Shown piece by piece: positions 35,317 through 42,480 of a stretch of 64,000 nucleotides of DNA; the first letter of the stretch is position 1; each line of letters starts with the position of its first letter. Under the pieces are notes generated by a model. The model did not search any database, was not told where the DNA came from, and saw only the letters and a program-made list of their open reading frames with translations. A program made the translations under genes and the position numbers. This DNA is from UBA11346 sp038060575 (GTDB taxonomy: Bacteria; Planctomycetota; UBA11346): assembly GCA_964652775.1 (NCBI GenBank), contig CAZZAM010000015.1:10224-74223 (forward strand), read 5' to 3'.

Positions 35317-35780
35317 TCGCGAATCCCGCCGATAATGGCCTCAATCGGGATCGGACCCAATTCGACACTATCGCGACGATGTCCATCGCTGATCACGTAG
35401 ACGTACCCGGCCGGTAACCGGAGCGGTCCCAGGTCCAAGTTGCCACGGAACTGGTTCGCCGGTCGCCAGCCGCGCACCAGAGCGCCATCCACGAGCAAGT
35501 TGCCGGCCTGCCATTCCAACGTTGCACCGGGGTAGGCGACCAAACGGCCAAAGCCGATGACCTCGGCATTTTTCCCCACGTGATAGGCGACGATCGATCC
35601 GCTGCGCCACGGTGCTTTGGTCAGCCAATAGGTCGAGCCAAGTTCAACTTCGCTGCAGTCGCGATCGTACTCAATATCGATCGCGAGATGGTTCAGATAG
35701 CCAGGTAGATAGCGCGCGGCAAAACCAAGCCCGATGATCAGGCCTGCGTACCAGATATACGTGCGGAGGACCCACCACAT
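35313..35780 (-). CDS. Signal peptidase I-like membrane protein lacking both catalytic residues
   Basis: 155 residues: one N-terminal helix (about 4-24), then an S26-type fold. The C-terminal motif LPAGYVYVISDGHRRDSVEL, followed by GPIP and IIGGI, matches signal peptidase I boxes D and E (LPAGYVFVLGDNR...DSR.GP). The catalytic-Ser box (SMxPTL) aligns with RDCSEVELGS, where Ser becomes Arg. The catalytic-Lys box (KRVVGLPGD) aligns with GRLVAYPGA, where Lys becomes Gly. So it is predicted inactive as a Ser/Lys peptidase. It may bind signal peptides or be a scaffold. First gene of the three-gene cassette. Confidence 0.75.
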   Translation of the reverse strand: MWWVLRTYIWYAGLIIGLGFAARYLPGYLNHLAIDIEYDRDCSEVELGSTYWLTKAPWRSGSIVAYHVGKNAEVIGFGRLVAYPGATLEWQAGNLLVDGALVRGWRPANQFRGNLDLGPLRLPAGYVYVISDGHRRDSVELGPIPIEAIIGGIRE

Positions 35781-35864
35781 GCGCTGGGCTTACCTCGTCC
35801 ACGCCCGCTGTCATCAACTTGCCGACCGTCAGACAGCATAGTGGGTGATGGATCGGGAGGGGAA

Positions 35865-35976
35865 GGAATGCTGGAATGCTGGAATGCTGGAATGCTGGAA
35901 TGCTGGAATAGTCGACTCCAAGACAAACGTCCCGTTTCCAAAGCTCGAACATTCCAGCATTCCAGCATTCCAGCAT
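35865..35976. repeat. Tandem 8-bp repeat facing its own inverse (GGAATGCT / ATTCCAGC)
   Basis: Five GGAATGCT units (35865-35904) plus a partial one are followed, 46 bases later, by three ATTCCAGC units (35951-35974), the reverse complement of the same octamer phase. The transcript can fold into a long slipped stem. It lies in the divergent spacer between the signal-peptidase-like gene and gmk. Confidence 0.9.
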
Positions 35977-36026
35977 TTCTCACGTCTCCCCTCTTGCCCC
36001 AAGCCCCGCACCGCCAGCCTGTCGCC

Positions 36027-36623
36027 ATGCAGGACTGGCCCTCTCTTCCACCAAGCGCGCGACTGCTGGTCGTTTCCGGCCCAAGTGGAGCTGGGAAAAG
36101 CACGGTCATTAGCCGAGCTTGCGCCATGGAACCATCGCTAGTGCGCTGTCTGAGCTGTACCACTAGGGCGCCACGGGGTGATGAACGCAACGGTGAAGAC
36201 TACTGGTTTCTGAGTCAGGGCGAATTTGATAAGCGCGTCGCTGACGGCGGTTTCCTCGAACACGCCATCGTGTTCGGCAAAGCCGGTTACGGCACGCCAC
36301 GCACATTTGTCGAGGAACAACTCGCCGCTGGGCGCAGCGTCATCAAAGATGTCGATGTCCAAGGCGCAGCCCAGATCCGTACGTCCTTCCCACGCGCTGT
36401 GCATGTGTTCCTGGTGCCGCCAACCGAAGCCGAAGTCGAACGCCGTCTGCGTGGTCGCGCCACCGAAGCAGACGCGGTGGTTCGCCGCCGTTTAGAAGAA
36501 GCCGATCGTGAAGTCGCCCGCTGGCGCGACTACGCCTATCTCGTGGTCAATCATGATGTCGAACAGGCGGCGCGCGATCTGTTGGCGATCTTGCGCGCCG
36601 AAGCACTCAGGATCCCGCGCTAA
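36027..36623 (+). CDS. gmk: Guanylate kinase
   Basis: 198 residues from the ATG at 36027; a longer frame back to 35841 runs through the octamer repeat and is not coding. P-loop GPSGAGKSTVISRA, GMP-binding TTRAPRGDERNGEDYWFLSQ followed by GEF, and FLEHAIVFGKAGYGTP, VIKDVDVQGAAQIR are diagnostic. It phosphorylates GMP to GDP using ATP. No Shine-Dalgarno is evident. Its 3' end overlaps the convergent crcB gene by 17 bp. Confidence 0.95.
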   Translation: MQDWPSLPPSARLLVVSGPSGAGKSTVISRACAMEPSLVRCLSCTTRAPRGDERNGEDYWFLSQGEFDKRVADGGFLEHAIVFGKAGYGTPRTFVEEQLAAGRSVIKDVDVQGAAQIRTSFPRAVHVFLVPPTEAEVERRLRGRATEADAVVRRRLEEADREVARWRDYAYLVVNHDVEQAARDLLAILRAEALRIPR

Positions 36624-36984
36624 ACGTCCGGCCCAGCAACCAACCTGCCCAGCAGGCGAGCACGCACGCGATGACTGACGCCGCGACGTAGGCCGCCGCC
36701 GCAGCAAAGCGTTGCGTCTGCAGTAACTCGAGGCTTTGCAGACTGAAGGCCGAGAACGTGGTGAACCCACCCAACATGCCGGTCACCAGCAGTGACCAGC
36801 GCGCCGAGTCACGATCAACCACCAGTGCTGCACAAAGTCCAATGGCGATGCCGCCAAGGACATTGACCGTCAACGTGCCCCAGGGAAAGCTGGGGCCGGT
36901 TCGCGTCTCGATCGCAGCATTGAGCGCCCAACGAGCGACTCCGCCCAGCGCCGATCCCATAGCGACGAGAATCCACATCGGCAT
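36607..36984 (-). CDS. crcB: Fluoride ion channel CrcB/Fluc
   Basis: 125 residues with four hydrophobic helices. Family motifs: GSALGGVARWAL, PWGTLTVNVLGGIAIGL (the Asn lining the pore), and TGMLGGFTTFSAFSLQSLEL, with the Gly-Gly-x-Thr-Thr-x-Ser centre of the dual-topology Fluc channel. It exports fluoride. I looked for a fluoride riboswitch in the 75 bases upstream and saw no match. Convergent overlap with gmk. Confidence 0.94.
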   Translation of the reverse strand: MPMWILVAMGSALGGVARWALNAAIETRTGPSFPWGTLTVNVLGGIAIGLCAALVVDRDSARWSLLVTGMLGGFTTFSAFSLQSLELLQTQRFAAAAAYVAASVIACVLACWAGWLLGRTFSAGS

Positions 36985-37059
36985 GATGGAATCGTGCAGG
37001 CATTCTGCGAAAGGCCAACCTCACCTTGACCTGGAGCCCGGGGCCGCTGAGTATCCGCC

Positions 37060-38406
37060 GTGCGCTTCACCATCCTCATCGTTTTGCCTGCCGCAGCGTA
37101 TGCCGCTCAGTTGGAAGTACTGACCCTGCCCAACTGGAATCGGATTCCGGTTGGTGAGATATCTATGGTTGAAGGTGGCGCAGTGGTGGCGCGGGTCAAA
37201 GGTCCCGCTTCGGTATTTTTGAATCCGGCTGGACTCGGTCGTCTGGATTTCGCCTCGGTCAGCGGCTCGTTCAGTGCACTGGAATACAACCGCGTCGGCG
37301 CGCGCTCGAATACCCAAGACGCGAAAGCTGATCACGCCTCACTGAAGCCAAACCTCGTCGGTTTTGCCACTGCGTGGGACGACGAAGATCCCGATGGCGG
37401 CGGCTGGGGGTTTGCACTTGCCTCACCCATCTCGTGGTCCTCGGCCCTGCAAGTGGACACCACGTCCAGCACTGGATCACGGCACGATGACGGTCGCTCG
37501 TCACTCGAAGCCCTAGTCCCAACGTTCGGCTTTGGCATGCCACTCTCCGAATCGGTTGCGTTCGGATGGTCGGTTGAGGCATGGCTCGTGGAATACCGAC
37601 TCGACACTGGCTCCTCGGCCCAAGACGGCACCACCCTGTACACCTCGACCTACACGGAAAACGGCCGCCAATTGAGCCTGTGTCTCACCGGTGGCCTGCA
37701 GTGGGAATCAGCGAATTGGAACGCCGGCATTCACGTGCGCTCGCCGGGCATCCTCCTTGCGAGCCAAGGCGAAATCAGTTCGGCCAGTACAACTGGTGAT
37801 GGCACCTCGACGACATTAACTTCTGTGCGTGACCACAGCGCCGGATTCCACATGCCCTTGCCCTGGTCTGTGGACCTTGGACTCGCCTGGCGGCCCAGCT
37901 CGCTGCCGCACTTCAAGATCGAAGCCGATCTGTCCATCTATGGTGGCGGATCCACCGTGTCCGTGTTCAGCGCCGCCACTGGAACAACCACCACCGTCAC
38001 TCCTGGCCCAACGGTGACGTCATCACCCTACACGATACCCGAACGAACCTTCGACCCTCGCTTCGTCATCAATCCCAAGCTCGGCATCGCCTATCAATTG
38101 GAAAATCTTTGGCGTGATCGCATCGTCACCCTGCATCTTGGTGGTTACTTTGACCGTTCTCCGGTTGGTTCATCAGATCTGTTCACGCGCCTGAACCTGA
38201 TCGGCGGCACAACCGGCGTGTCGCTCGAGAAGGGACATATGCACCTAACGATCGGTGCCGCCTATATCACGAGTTCGTCATTGACCGACGCGCTCAAATA
38301 CGTCACGGCACCCTCGTCTGGCCTACAACCGTCACTGGCTGATCCCGATACCACATTCGCAGTCCGATCGTTTATCCTCGGCATCGGTTCGTCCTATCGG
38401 TTTTAG
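37060..38406 (+). CDS. Outer-membrane beta-barrel protein (FadL/OMPP1-like)
   Basis: 448 residues starting at GTG (37060); a signal peptide (FTILIVLPAAAYAA) follows. The block KGPASVFLNPAGLGRLDFAS is the NPAGL signature near the N-terminus of FadL-type barrels. The remainder is alternating aromatic beta-strands (WGFALASPISWSSALQV, HLTIGAAYITSSSLTDALKY), ending SYRF, with the terminal Phe typical of outer-membrane barrels. FadL members carry hydrophobic molecules through the outer membrane. It confirms a Gram-negative envelope. No close genetic partner. Confidence 0.75.
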   Translation: MRFTILIVLPAAAYAAQLEVLTLPNWNRIPVGEISMVEGGAVVARVKGPASVFLNPAGLGRLDFASVSGSFSALEYNRVGARSNTQDAKADHASLKPNLVGFATAWDDEDPDGGGWGFALASPISWSSALQVDTTSSTGSRHDDGRSSLEALVPTFGFGMPLSESVAFGWSVEAWLVEYRLDTGSSAQDGTTLYTSTYTENGRQLSLCLTGGLQWESANWNAGIHVRSPGILLASQGEISSASTTGDGTSTTLTSVRDHSAGFHMPLPWSVDLGLAWRPSSLPHFKIEADLSIYGGGSTVSVFSAATGTTTTVTPGPTVTSSPYTIPERTFDPRFVINPKLGIAYQLENLWRDRIVTLHLGGYFDRSPVGSSDLFTRLNLIGGTTGVSLEKGHMHLTIGAAYITSSSLTDALKYVTAPSSGLQPSLADPDTTFAVRSFILGIGSSYRF

Positions 38407-38428
38407 TCTAAACTCCGCGTTTCGATGC

Positions 38429-38545
38429 ACAGGAGACGCAGAGCCGCAGAGGTCCGAAGGAGAGAGAAAAGGGAGGGATCCCCCTGCTGCTGACGATGTC
38501 GCTTCCGCTAAACTCTTCTGGCCTCTGTGCCTCTGCGTCTCCTGT
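38429..38545. repeat. 24-bp inverted repeat of GACGCAGAG type
   Basis: Arms 38429-38452 and 38522-38545 pair at 22 of 24 positions. The core GACGCAGAG is shared with the inverted repeat at 34085-34242. It lies downstream of the FadL-like gene and upstream of ndk, same strand, so it may separate their transcripts. Confidence 0.85.
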
Positions 38546-38653
38546 TAATTCGAATGCGTTTTCTAGGTTTAGTTCAGAGCTTCGCCCGGTTGGGTCCTTG
38601 CGCTTTGATGAACCTGCGGAAAAGTCCGCCTCCCCACTTCGAACGGAGCGACC

Positions 38654-39109
38654 ATGCCGACCCAGCGCACTCTCATCCTGCTCAAGCCCGACGCGGTCCA
38701 ACGCGGCCTCGTCGCCGAAGTGCTCGCGCGCTTCGAGCGCAAAGGCCTGCGCATGATCGGCATGAAGATGCTCGTCCCCTCCAAGGATCAGGCTGCCGCC
38801 CATTATGCCGAACACGCGCAGCGTCCGTTCTTCCCCAACCTCCTCAGCTTCATCACCAGCAGTCCGTTGGTTGCCCTGTCCCTTGAGGGCGACTCGGCAA
38901 TCACCGTCTGCCGCACCCTGATCGGACCGACCGACGGTCGCGCTGCACCTCCTGGCACCATCCGTGGCGACTTGGGCCTGTCGAAATCAAACAATCTGGT
39001 GCACGGCTCCGACAGCCCCGAAGCCGCTGAACGCGAACTCAAGATCTGGTTCCCCGAAGGTCTGATCACCTGGCGACGCGCCGACACCCTCTGGACTGAA
39101 GGCGAGTGA
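38654..39109 (+). CDS. ndk: Nucleoside diphosphate kinase
   Basis: 151 residues. N-terminal TLILLKPDAVQRGLVAEVL, then FITSSPLVALSLEGDSAITV and the phosphohistidine site His117 in NLVHGSDSPEAAERE. The enzyme swaps the gamma phosphate between nucleoside triphosphates and diphosphates. GGAG is 5 nt before the ATG. A strong nested hairpin follows, 5 bases before tRNA-Gln. Confidence 0.97.
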   Translation: MPTQRTLILLKPDAVQRGLVAEVLARFERKGLRMIGMKMLVPSKDQAAAHYAEHAQRPFFPNLLSFITSSPLVALSLEGDSAITVCRTLIGPTDGRAAPPGTIRGDLGLSKSNNLVHGSDSPEAAERELKIWFPEGLITWRRADTLWTEGE

Positions 39110-39116
39110 TTTCACC

Positions 39117-39172
39117 CGCACTGAACGGCGAGATGTCTGGCCCACCCAGACATCTTCGTTAGCTTCAGTGCG
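39117..39172 (+). terminator. Nested hairpin after ndk
   Basis: Outer stem CGCACTGAA/TTCAGTGCG (39117-39125, 39164-39172) encloses a 10-bp stem AGATGTCTGG/CCAGACATCT with a 5-base loop. It lies just after the ndk stop and ends 5 bases before the tRNA. No T-run follows, so it may be a terminator or a processing signal for the tRNA 5' leader. Confidence 0.6.
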
Positions 39173-39177
39173 ACCAC

Positions 39178-39251
39178 TGCCCGGTGGTGTAACGGTAGCA
39201 CAGGAGACTTTGAATCTCCTTGTCTGGGTTCGAATCCCGGCCGGGCAACCA
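39178..39251 (+). tRNA. tRNA-Gln (anticodon TTG), CCA encoded
   Basis: A complete cloverleaf can be drawn. Acceptor TGCCCGG/CCGGGCA, D arm with AACGGTA loop, anticodon stem GGAGA/TCTCC around loop CTTTGAA (anticodon TTG, reading CAA/CAG), T arm GGGTTCGAATCCC and encoded 3' ACCA. 74 nt. The 3' 11 bases are also the outer end of the long palindrome that follows. Confidence 0.96.
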
Positions 39252-39299
39252 AGAGAAAAACCTCGGTGACGAACCGAGGTTTTTCTCTTGGTTGCCCGG
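39241..39299 (+). terminator. 26-bp perfect palindrome from the tRNA 3' end
   Basis: Left arm 39241-39266, 7-base loop TGACGAA, right arm 39274-39299: a perfect 26-bp inverted repeat. The first 11 bases are the 3' strand of the tRNA acceptor stem plus ACCA. The central CCTCGG/CCGAGG with TTTTT after it resembles an intrinsic terminator, but the extended arms could also compete with acceptor-stem folding. Confidence 0.85.
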
Positions 39300-39399
39300 A
39301 TGGGATTGTGATTGGCCCACCGCGCTCGCTGGCTCGCGCGGTCGCTCGGCGCGACGCCGCGCCCGTGGCCTCGCGTCCGCTACGCGGATGCCCTCGCGA

Positions 39400-39456
39400 G
39401 GTTCCAATCCCGGCCGGGCAACCAACGACAAAACCCCGGTGACGAACCGGGGTTTT
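39400..39456 (+). repeat. Duplicated tRNA-Gln 3' end and terminator
   Basis: 39400-39425 repeats the T arm, acceptor 3' strand and CCA of tRNA-Gln (25 of 26 bases; the T-loop has CC for CG). A second terminator hairpin follows (AAAACCCCGG, loop TGACGAA identical to the first, CCGGGGTTTT). No 5' half of a tRNA precedes it. Between the two copies lies a GC-rich chain of hairpins (39310-39399). The layout looks like an attachment-site remnant or a partial tRNA duplication. Confidence 0.8.
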
Positions 39457-39486
39457 CTGTTGGATCGATATTCTGAGTGCGGGTCG

Positions 39487-40410
39487 TCAGGCCGATTGAG
39501 CGTTGCTCTTACTTATGTTGCCGGTCTTGATTTGCCCGAGCGCCTTGGCGATCGCAGCGATGTGGGCCGGCGTGGTTCCGCAGCAGCCACCGATGATGTT
39601 GGCACCAGCCTTGACGAGGTCCGGAACTTTGGCGGCCATTTGCTCCGGCGTCATGCGGAAGACGGTCTTGCCATCAATGACTTCGGGGAGTCCTGCGTTG
39701 GCCTTGACCAAAATAGGCAACGTGGTGTTGGCACGATATTCCGCAGTTATTCCCAGCATCTGTTCGATGCCATTGCCGCAGTTAGTACCCACGACATCGA
39801 CAACACCAGATGCGGTCAGCGTCTTGGCAGCCAGGGCCGGAGTCACGCCAGTCATGGTACGAAAGCCCTTGGAGGAACGCTCGAAGGTCATCGACACAAT
39901 GACATCCATATCCGCGGACACTGACTTGGCAGCACGCGCCGCGCACAACGCCTCATCAAGAGCGCTCATCGTTTCGATATCCACCGCACGGATGCCAGCG
40001 TCGTACAATGCCTGGATCTGTTCCTTGAACACCGCCTCCATCTCGGTGGCGGTCATCTCACCGACTGGCTCAAGAAACTCGCCAGTTGGCCCAACCGAAG
40101 CAACAACCAACGCATGGGGAGCGCCGACTAGACTGTTGCGCGCCCCGGCGCAGTTGAACTCCTGCACCTTGCCGGCGAATCCAGCCTTCGTGAGCTTGAT
40201 GCTCGTGCCACCAAACGTGTCACTGAGAATGACGTCGGCACCGGCCTTGGCATAGGCAGTTGCCACCGACTGCACTTCTTTGGGATGACTGACATTCCAC
40301 TCTTCGGGGAGATCCGTGCTGGTGAGGCCCATGCCGATCAGCAGGGTTCCCCATGCGCCATCGGCGACGAGCGGTTGGTGAAGCGCGAGACGTTGCGTGA
40401 GAATACCCAT
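39487..40410 (-). CDS. Homocysteine S-methyltransferase domain protein
   Basis: 307 residues, a single Hcy-binding TIM barrel as in the N-terminal domain of MetH and in MtaA-free single-domain enzymes. Motifs: VADGAWGTLLIGMG, ADVILSDTFGGTSIKLTKAG, and zinc ligands Cys in GTNCGNG and Cys-Cys in GGCCGTTPAHIAAIA. It moves a methyl group to homocysteine to make methionine, from a donor not visible here; no cobalamin or folate domain is fused. AAGGA lies 8 nt before the ATG. It lies 104 bp downstream of the AraC gene, same strand, facing the tRNA. Confidence 0.9.
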   Translation of the reverse strand: MGILTQRLALHQPLVADGAWGTLLIGMGLTSTDLPEEWNVSHPKEVQSVATAYAKAGADVILSDTFGGTSIKLTKAGFAGKVQEFNCAGARNSLVGAPHALVVASVGPTGEFLEPVGEMTATEMEAVFKEQIQALYDAGIRAVDIETMSALDEALCAARAAKSVSADMDVIVSMTFERSSKGFRTMTGVTPALAAKTLTASGVVDVVGTNCGNGIEQMLGITAEYRANTTLPILVKANAGLPEVIDGKTVFRMTPEQMAAKVPDLVKAGANIIGGCCGTTPAHIAAIAKALGQIKTGNISKSNAQSA

Positions 40411-40514
40411 AGTTCTATTCCTTGATCAGCACAGGTGACGTGCGGCCAGTCTGGCTGAAAACGATGACATGCTGGTAATCAACGTGCTGCTCTGGTAAAA
40501 TAGGCCTAATCGCA

Positions 40515-41393
40515 TTACCTAACCACGGTGTCTTCGCTCGCCCGGCTGCGAAATTGTGATGGCCAGCAACCTTCATGGCGATGGAAGGCACGCGCGAAAG
40601 CGAATGGATCGGCATAGCCGATCTGCTCTGCGATGGCGGCATGACCGAGGTCGGTCAAACGCAGCAACTGCCGCGCTCGCGCCATGCGCTCGGTTGCGAT
40701 CAACGCACGCACGGAACAACCATGCTGACGGCGAACGAGTCGTCGCAGGGTGGGAGCCGACACACCAACTCGCTTGGACATGGACACGACACTCCACGGT
40801 GCGCTCAGGTCACCGCGCAACGACGCCAACACCGCCCGCCATTGTTTCAATTGCGGTTGATCAGCAGCGTCGGCACCGGCCAAGGCCATGAGCCGACGCA
40901 CTTCGCACATCAGCAGACCGGCGAGCAGCCAAGCCCGATCTTCGGAAGCAAGTCGGTGATCCGGGCGCGGCGGTTGGGTCGGCTTCGTGGATGGCGCTTG
41001 CGTCTCACCACACAACGCATCGGCCGCCTGATCCAACAAGTCAGCACGTAGGCAGGGAATAATGCTCGGCCGCGGGACCGACCAAGTCGCTGGATTGAGA
41101 TACCACCACACCAACTGCCACGTGGACTGGCCCCGCAATTCCTGGCCCATGCCGGCAGGCACGACCCACGCCATGCCCGCCGTGAGCTGCTGTTCGCCTC
41201 CGGTAGCCACCACCGAACCGCTGCCAGCAATACAGACAGCCACCAGATGACGGTCCGACTGGGGGTGGACGATGCTCCAGCCACGACCATAGCGTCCATA
41301 TCCTGCCCGTAACACGCCTGACCGGCGCCAACCGGATAATGACGGGAATTCCAGTGGGTAAAATCGTTCAAATGTGGTGATCGATTGGGACAT
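40515..41393 (-). CDS. AraC-family transcriptional regulator
   Basis: 292 residues: an N-terminal cupin-like sensor (about 30-100, VHPQSDRHLVAVCIAGSGSV) and a C-terminal pair of helix-turn-helices (about 205-290: WSVVSMSKRVGVSAPTLRRL, AIAEQIGYADPFAFARAFHR). It is divergent from the UROD-like/rhamnulokinase/PhyH operon, with only 19 bp between the two start codons if the first ATG is used (55 bp for a second ATG at 41449). The natural reading is that it controls that operon in response to a sugar-like compound. Confidence 0.93.
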   Translation of the reverse strand: MSQSITTFERFYPLEFPSLSGWRRSGVLRAGYGRYGRGWSIVHPQSDRHLVAVCIAGSGSVVATGGEQQLTAGMAWVVPAGMGQELRGQSTWQLVWWYLNPATWSVPRPSIIPCLRADLLDQAADALCGETQAPSTKPTQPPRPDHRLASEDRAWLLAGLLMCEVRRLMALAGADAADQPQLKQWRAVLASLRGDLSAPWSVVSMSKRVGVSAPTLRRLVRRQHGCSVRALIATERMARARQLLRLTDLGHAAIAEQIGYADPFAFARAFHRHEGCWPSQFRSRASEDTVVR

Positions 41394-41412
41394 GCGACTT
41401 ACCTAGCCTGCC

Positions 41413-42480
41413 ATGGAAAACACGCTTGGGAATCCCCATCATAGCCGCATGGCCGACTTCCGACGCACCATGATCGACGCCCTCCACCATCGTCCGATCG
41501 ATCATGTACCCTGGTCGATCAAGTTCACGGTCGAGGCCCTGGAGCGCTACCGCGCTCATTGCGGTGCAGCATTTGACCCGATCGCCGACACCGGCTGTCA
41601 TGTCGTCACCGCCCACACCAATCACGGTTGGCAGGCGCTGGGCAACGATCAGTGGCGCGACCATTACGGCGTGGTGTGGGATAAATCGCGCGACCGCACA
41701 TTAGGCGTCGTCGTGGACCACCATCTCGCGGCGGGAAATTTTTCCGGCTATACGTTCCCCGATCCCGATGCCTGCCCGGTCTATGCGGGTGCAGTCGCCA
41801 ACGCACGCGCATGGCCCGATCGCTTCCGCATGGTGTCGATTGGCTTCGCCCTTTTTGAACGCGCCTGGTCGCTGGTCGGCATGGAACAACTGATGGTCCT
41901 CATGCATGAGGATCCAGCCTTCGTTCATGAACTGCTCGATCGCATCAATGCGTGGAATCTGGCGGTCATTCGCCGGTCAGCCACATTGGGCATCGACGCG
42001 ATCCATATCGGCGACGACTGGGGCTCGCAGCACGGACCACTGTTCGGACCACGGCAATGGCGCACCTTCATCGCCCCGCGACTGAAGGCCATCTGTGATG
42101 CCTGCCATCAGAACAATCTGCTGCTGAGCCTCCACTGCTGTGGCAACGTCGAACCGCTGATGGAGGACATCGTCGCTGCTGGTGTTGACGTCTTCGATCC
42201 CTTCCAGCCCGAAGCGATGGATATCCGCAAGCTGCGGCAACGCTTCCGTGGTCGGCTTGCCTTCTGGGGTGGCCTGAGCGTGCAACGCACACTGCCCCAC
42301 GGAACGCCAGCCGAGGTCGAAGCCGAAACCCGCGCCTTGATTGCTGAGCTTGGCCCCGGCGGTGGCTACATCCTGGCTCCAGCGCACAGCATCTCCGGAG
42401 ACGTTCCACCGGAAAACATCGACGCTTTCTTACGCGTTGCCAACGCACAGATCCTCGCGGAAGCGCGCCCATCAGCATGA
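41413..42480 (+). CDS. Uroporphyrinogen decarboxylase-family protein (MtaA/CmuA-type)
   Basis: 355 residues (343 if the ATG at 41449 is used). The UROD fold is evident: RTMIDALHHRPIDHVPWSIKF, GHYTFP-like segment NFSGYTFPDPDACPVYAG, IGDDWGSQHGPLFGPRQW, LHCCGNVEPLMEDIVAAG and the terminal GPGGGYILAPAHSISGDVPP. In this branch the Cys/His in LHCCGN binds zinc and the enzyme moves methyl groups (methylcobamide:CoM-type) rather than decarboxylating heme precursors. Gene context (sugar kinase, dioxygenase, Hcy methyltransferase) fits a small-molecule catabolic role, not heme synthesis. First gene of a three-gene coupled operon. Confidence 0.85.
   Translation: MENTLGNPHHSRMADFRRTMIDALHHRPIDHVPWSIKFTVEALERYRAHCGAAFDPIADTGCHVVTAHTNHGWQALGNDQWRDHYGVVWDKSRDRTLGVVVDHHLAAGNFSGYTFPDPDACPVYAGAVANARAWPDRFRMVSIGFALFERAWSLVGMEQLMVLMHEDPAFVHELLDRINAWNLAVIRRSATLGIDAIHIGDDWGSQHGPLFGPRQWRTFIAPRLKAICDACHQNNLLLSLHCCGNVEPLMEDIVAAGVDVFDPFQPEAMDIRKLRQRFRGRLAFWGGLSVQRTLPHGTPAEVEAETRALIAELGPGGGYILAPAHSISGDVPPENIDAFLRVANAQILAEARPSA

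Noticed and set aside
36985..37059. Possible fluoride riboswitch before crcB
   Set aside because: The short leader has none of the conserved crcB-motif blocks in a workable order.
41413..42480. Heme-pathway HemE
   Set aside because: The protein carries the methyltransferase-branch LHCCGN segment and sits with a sugar kinase and dioxygenase, so it is more likely a methyl-transfer enzyme of the UROD superfamily.
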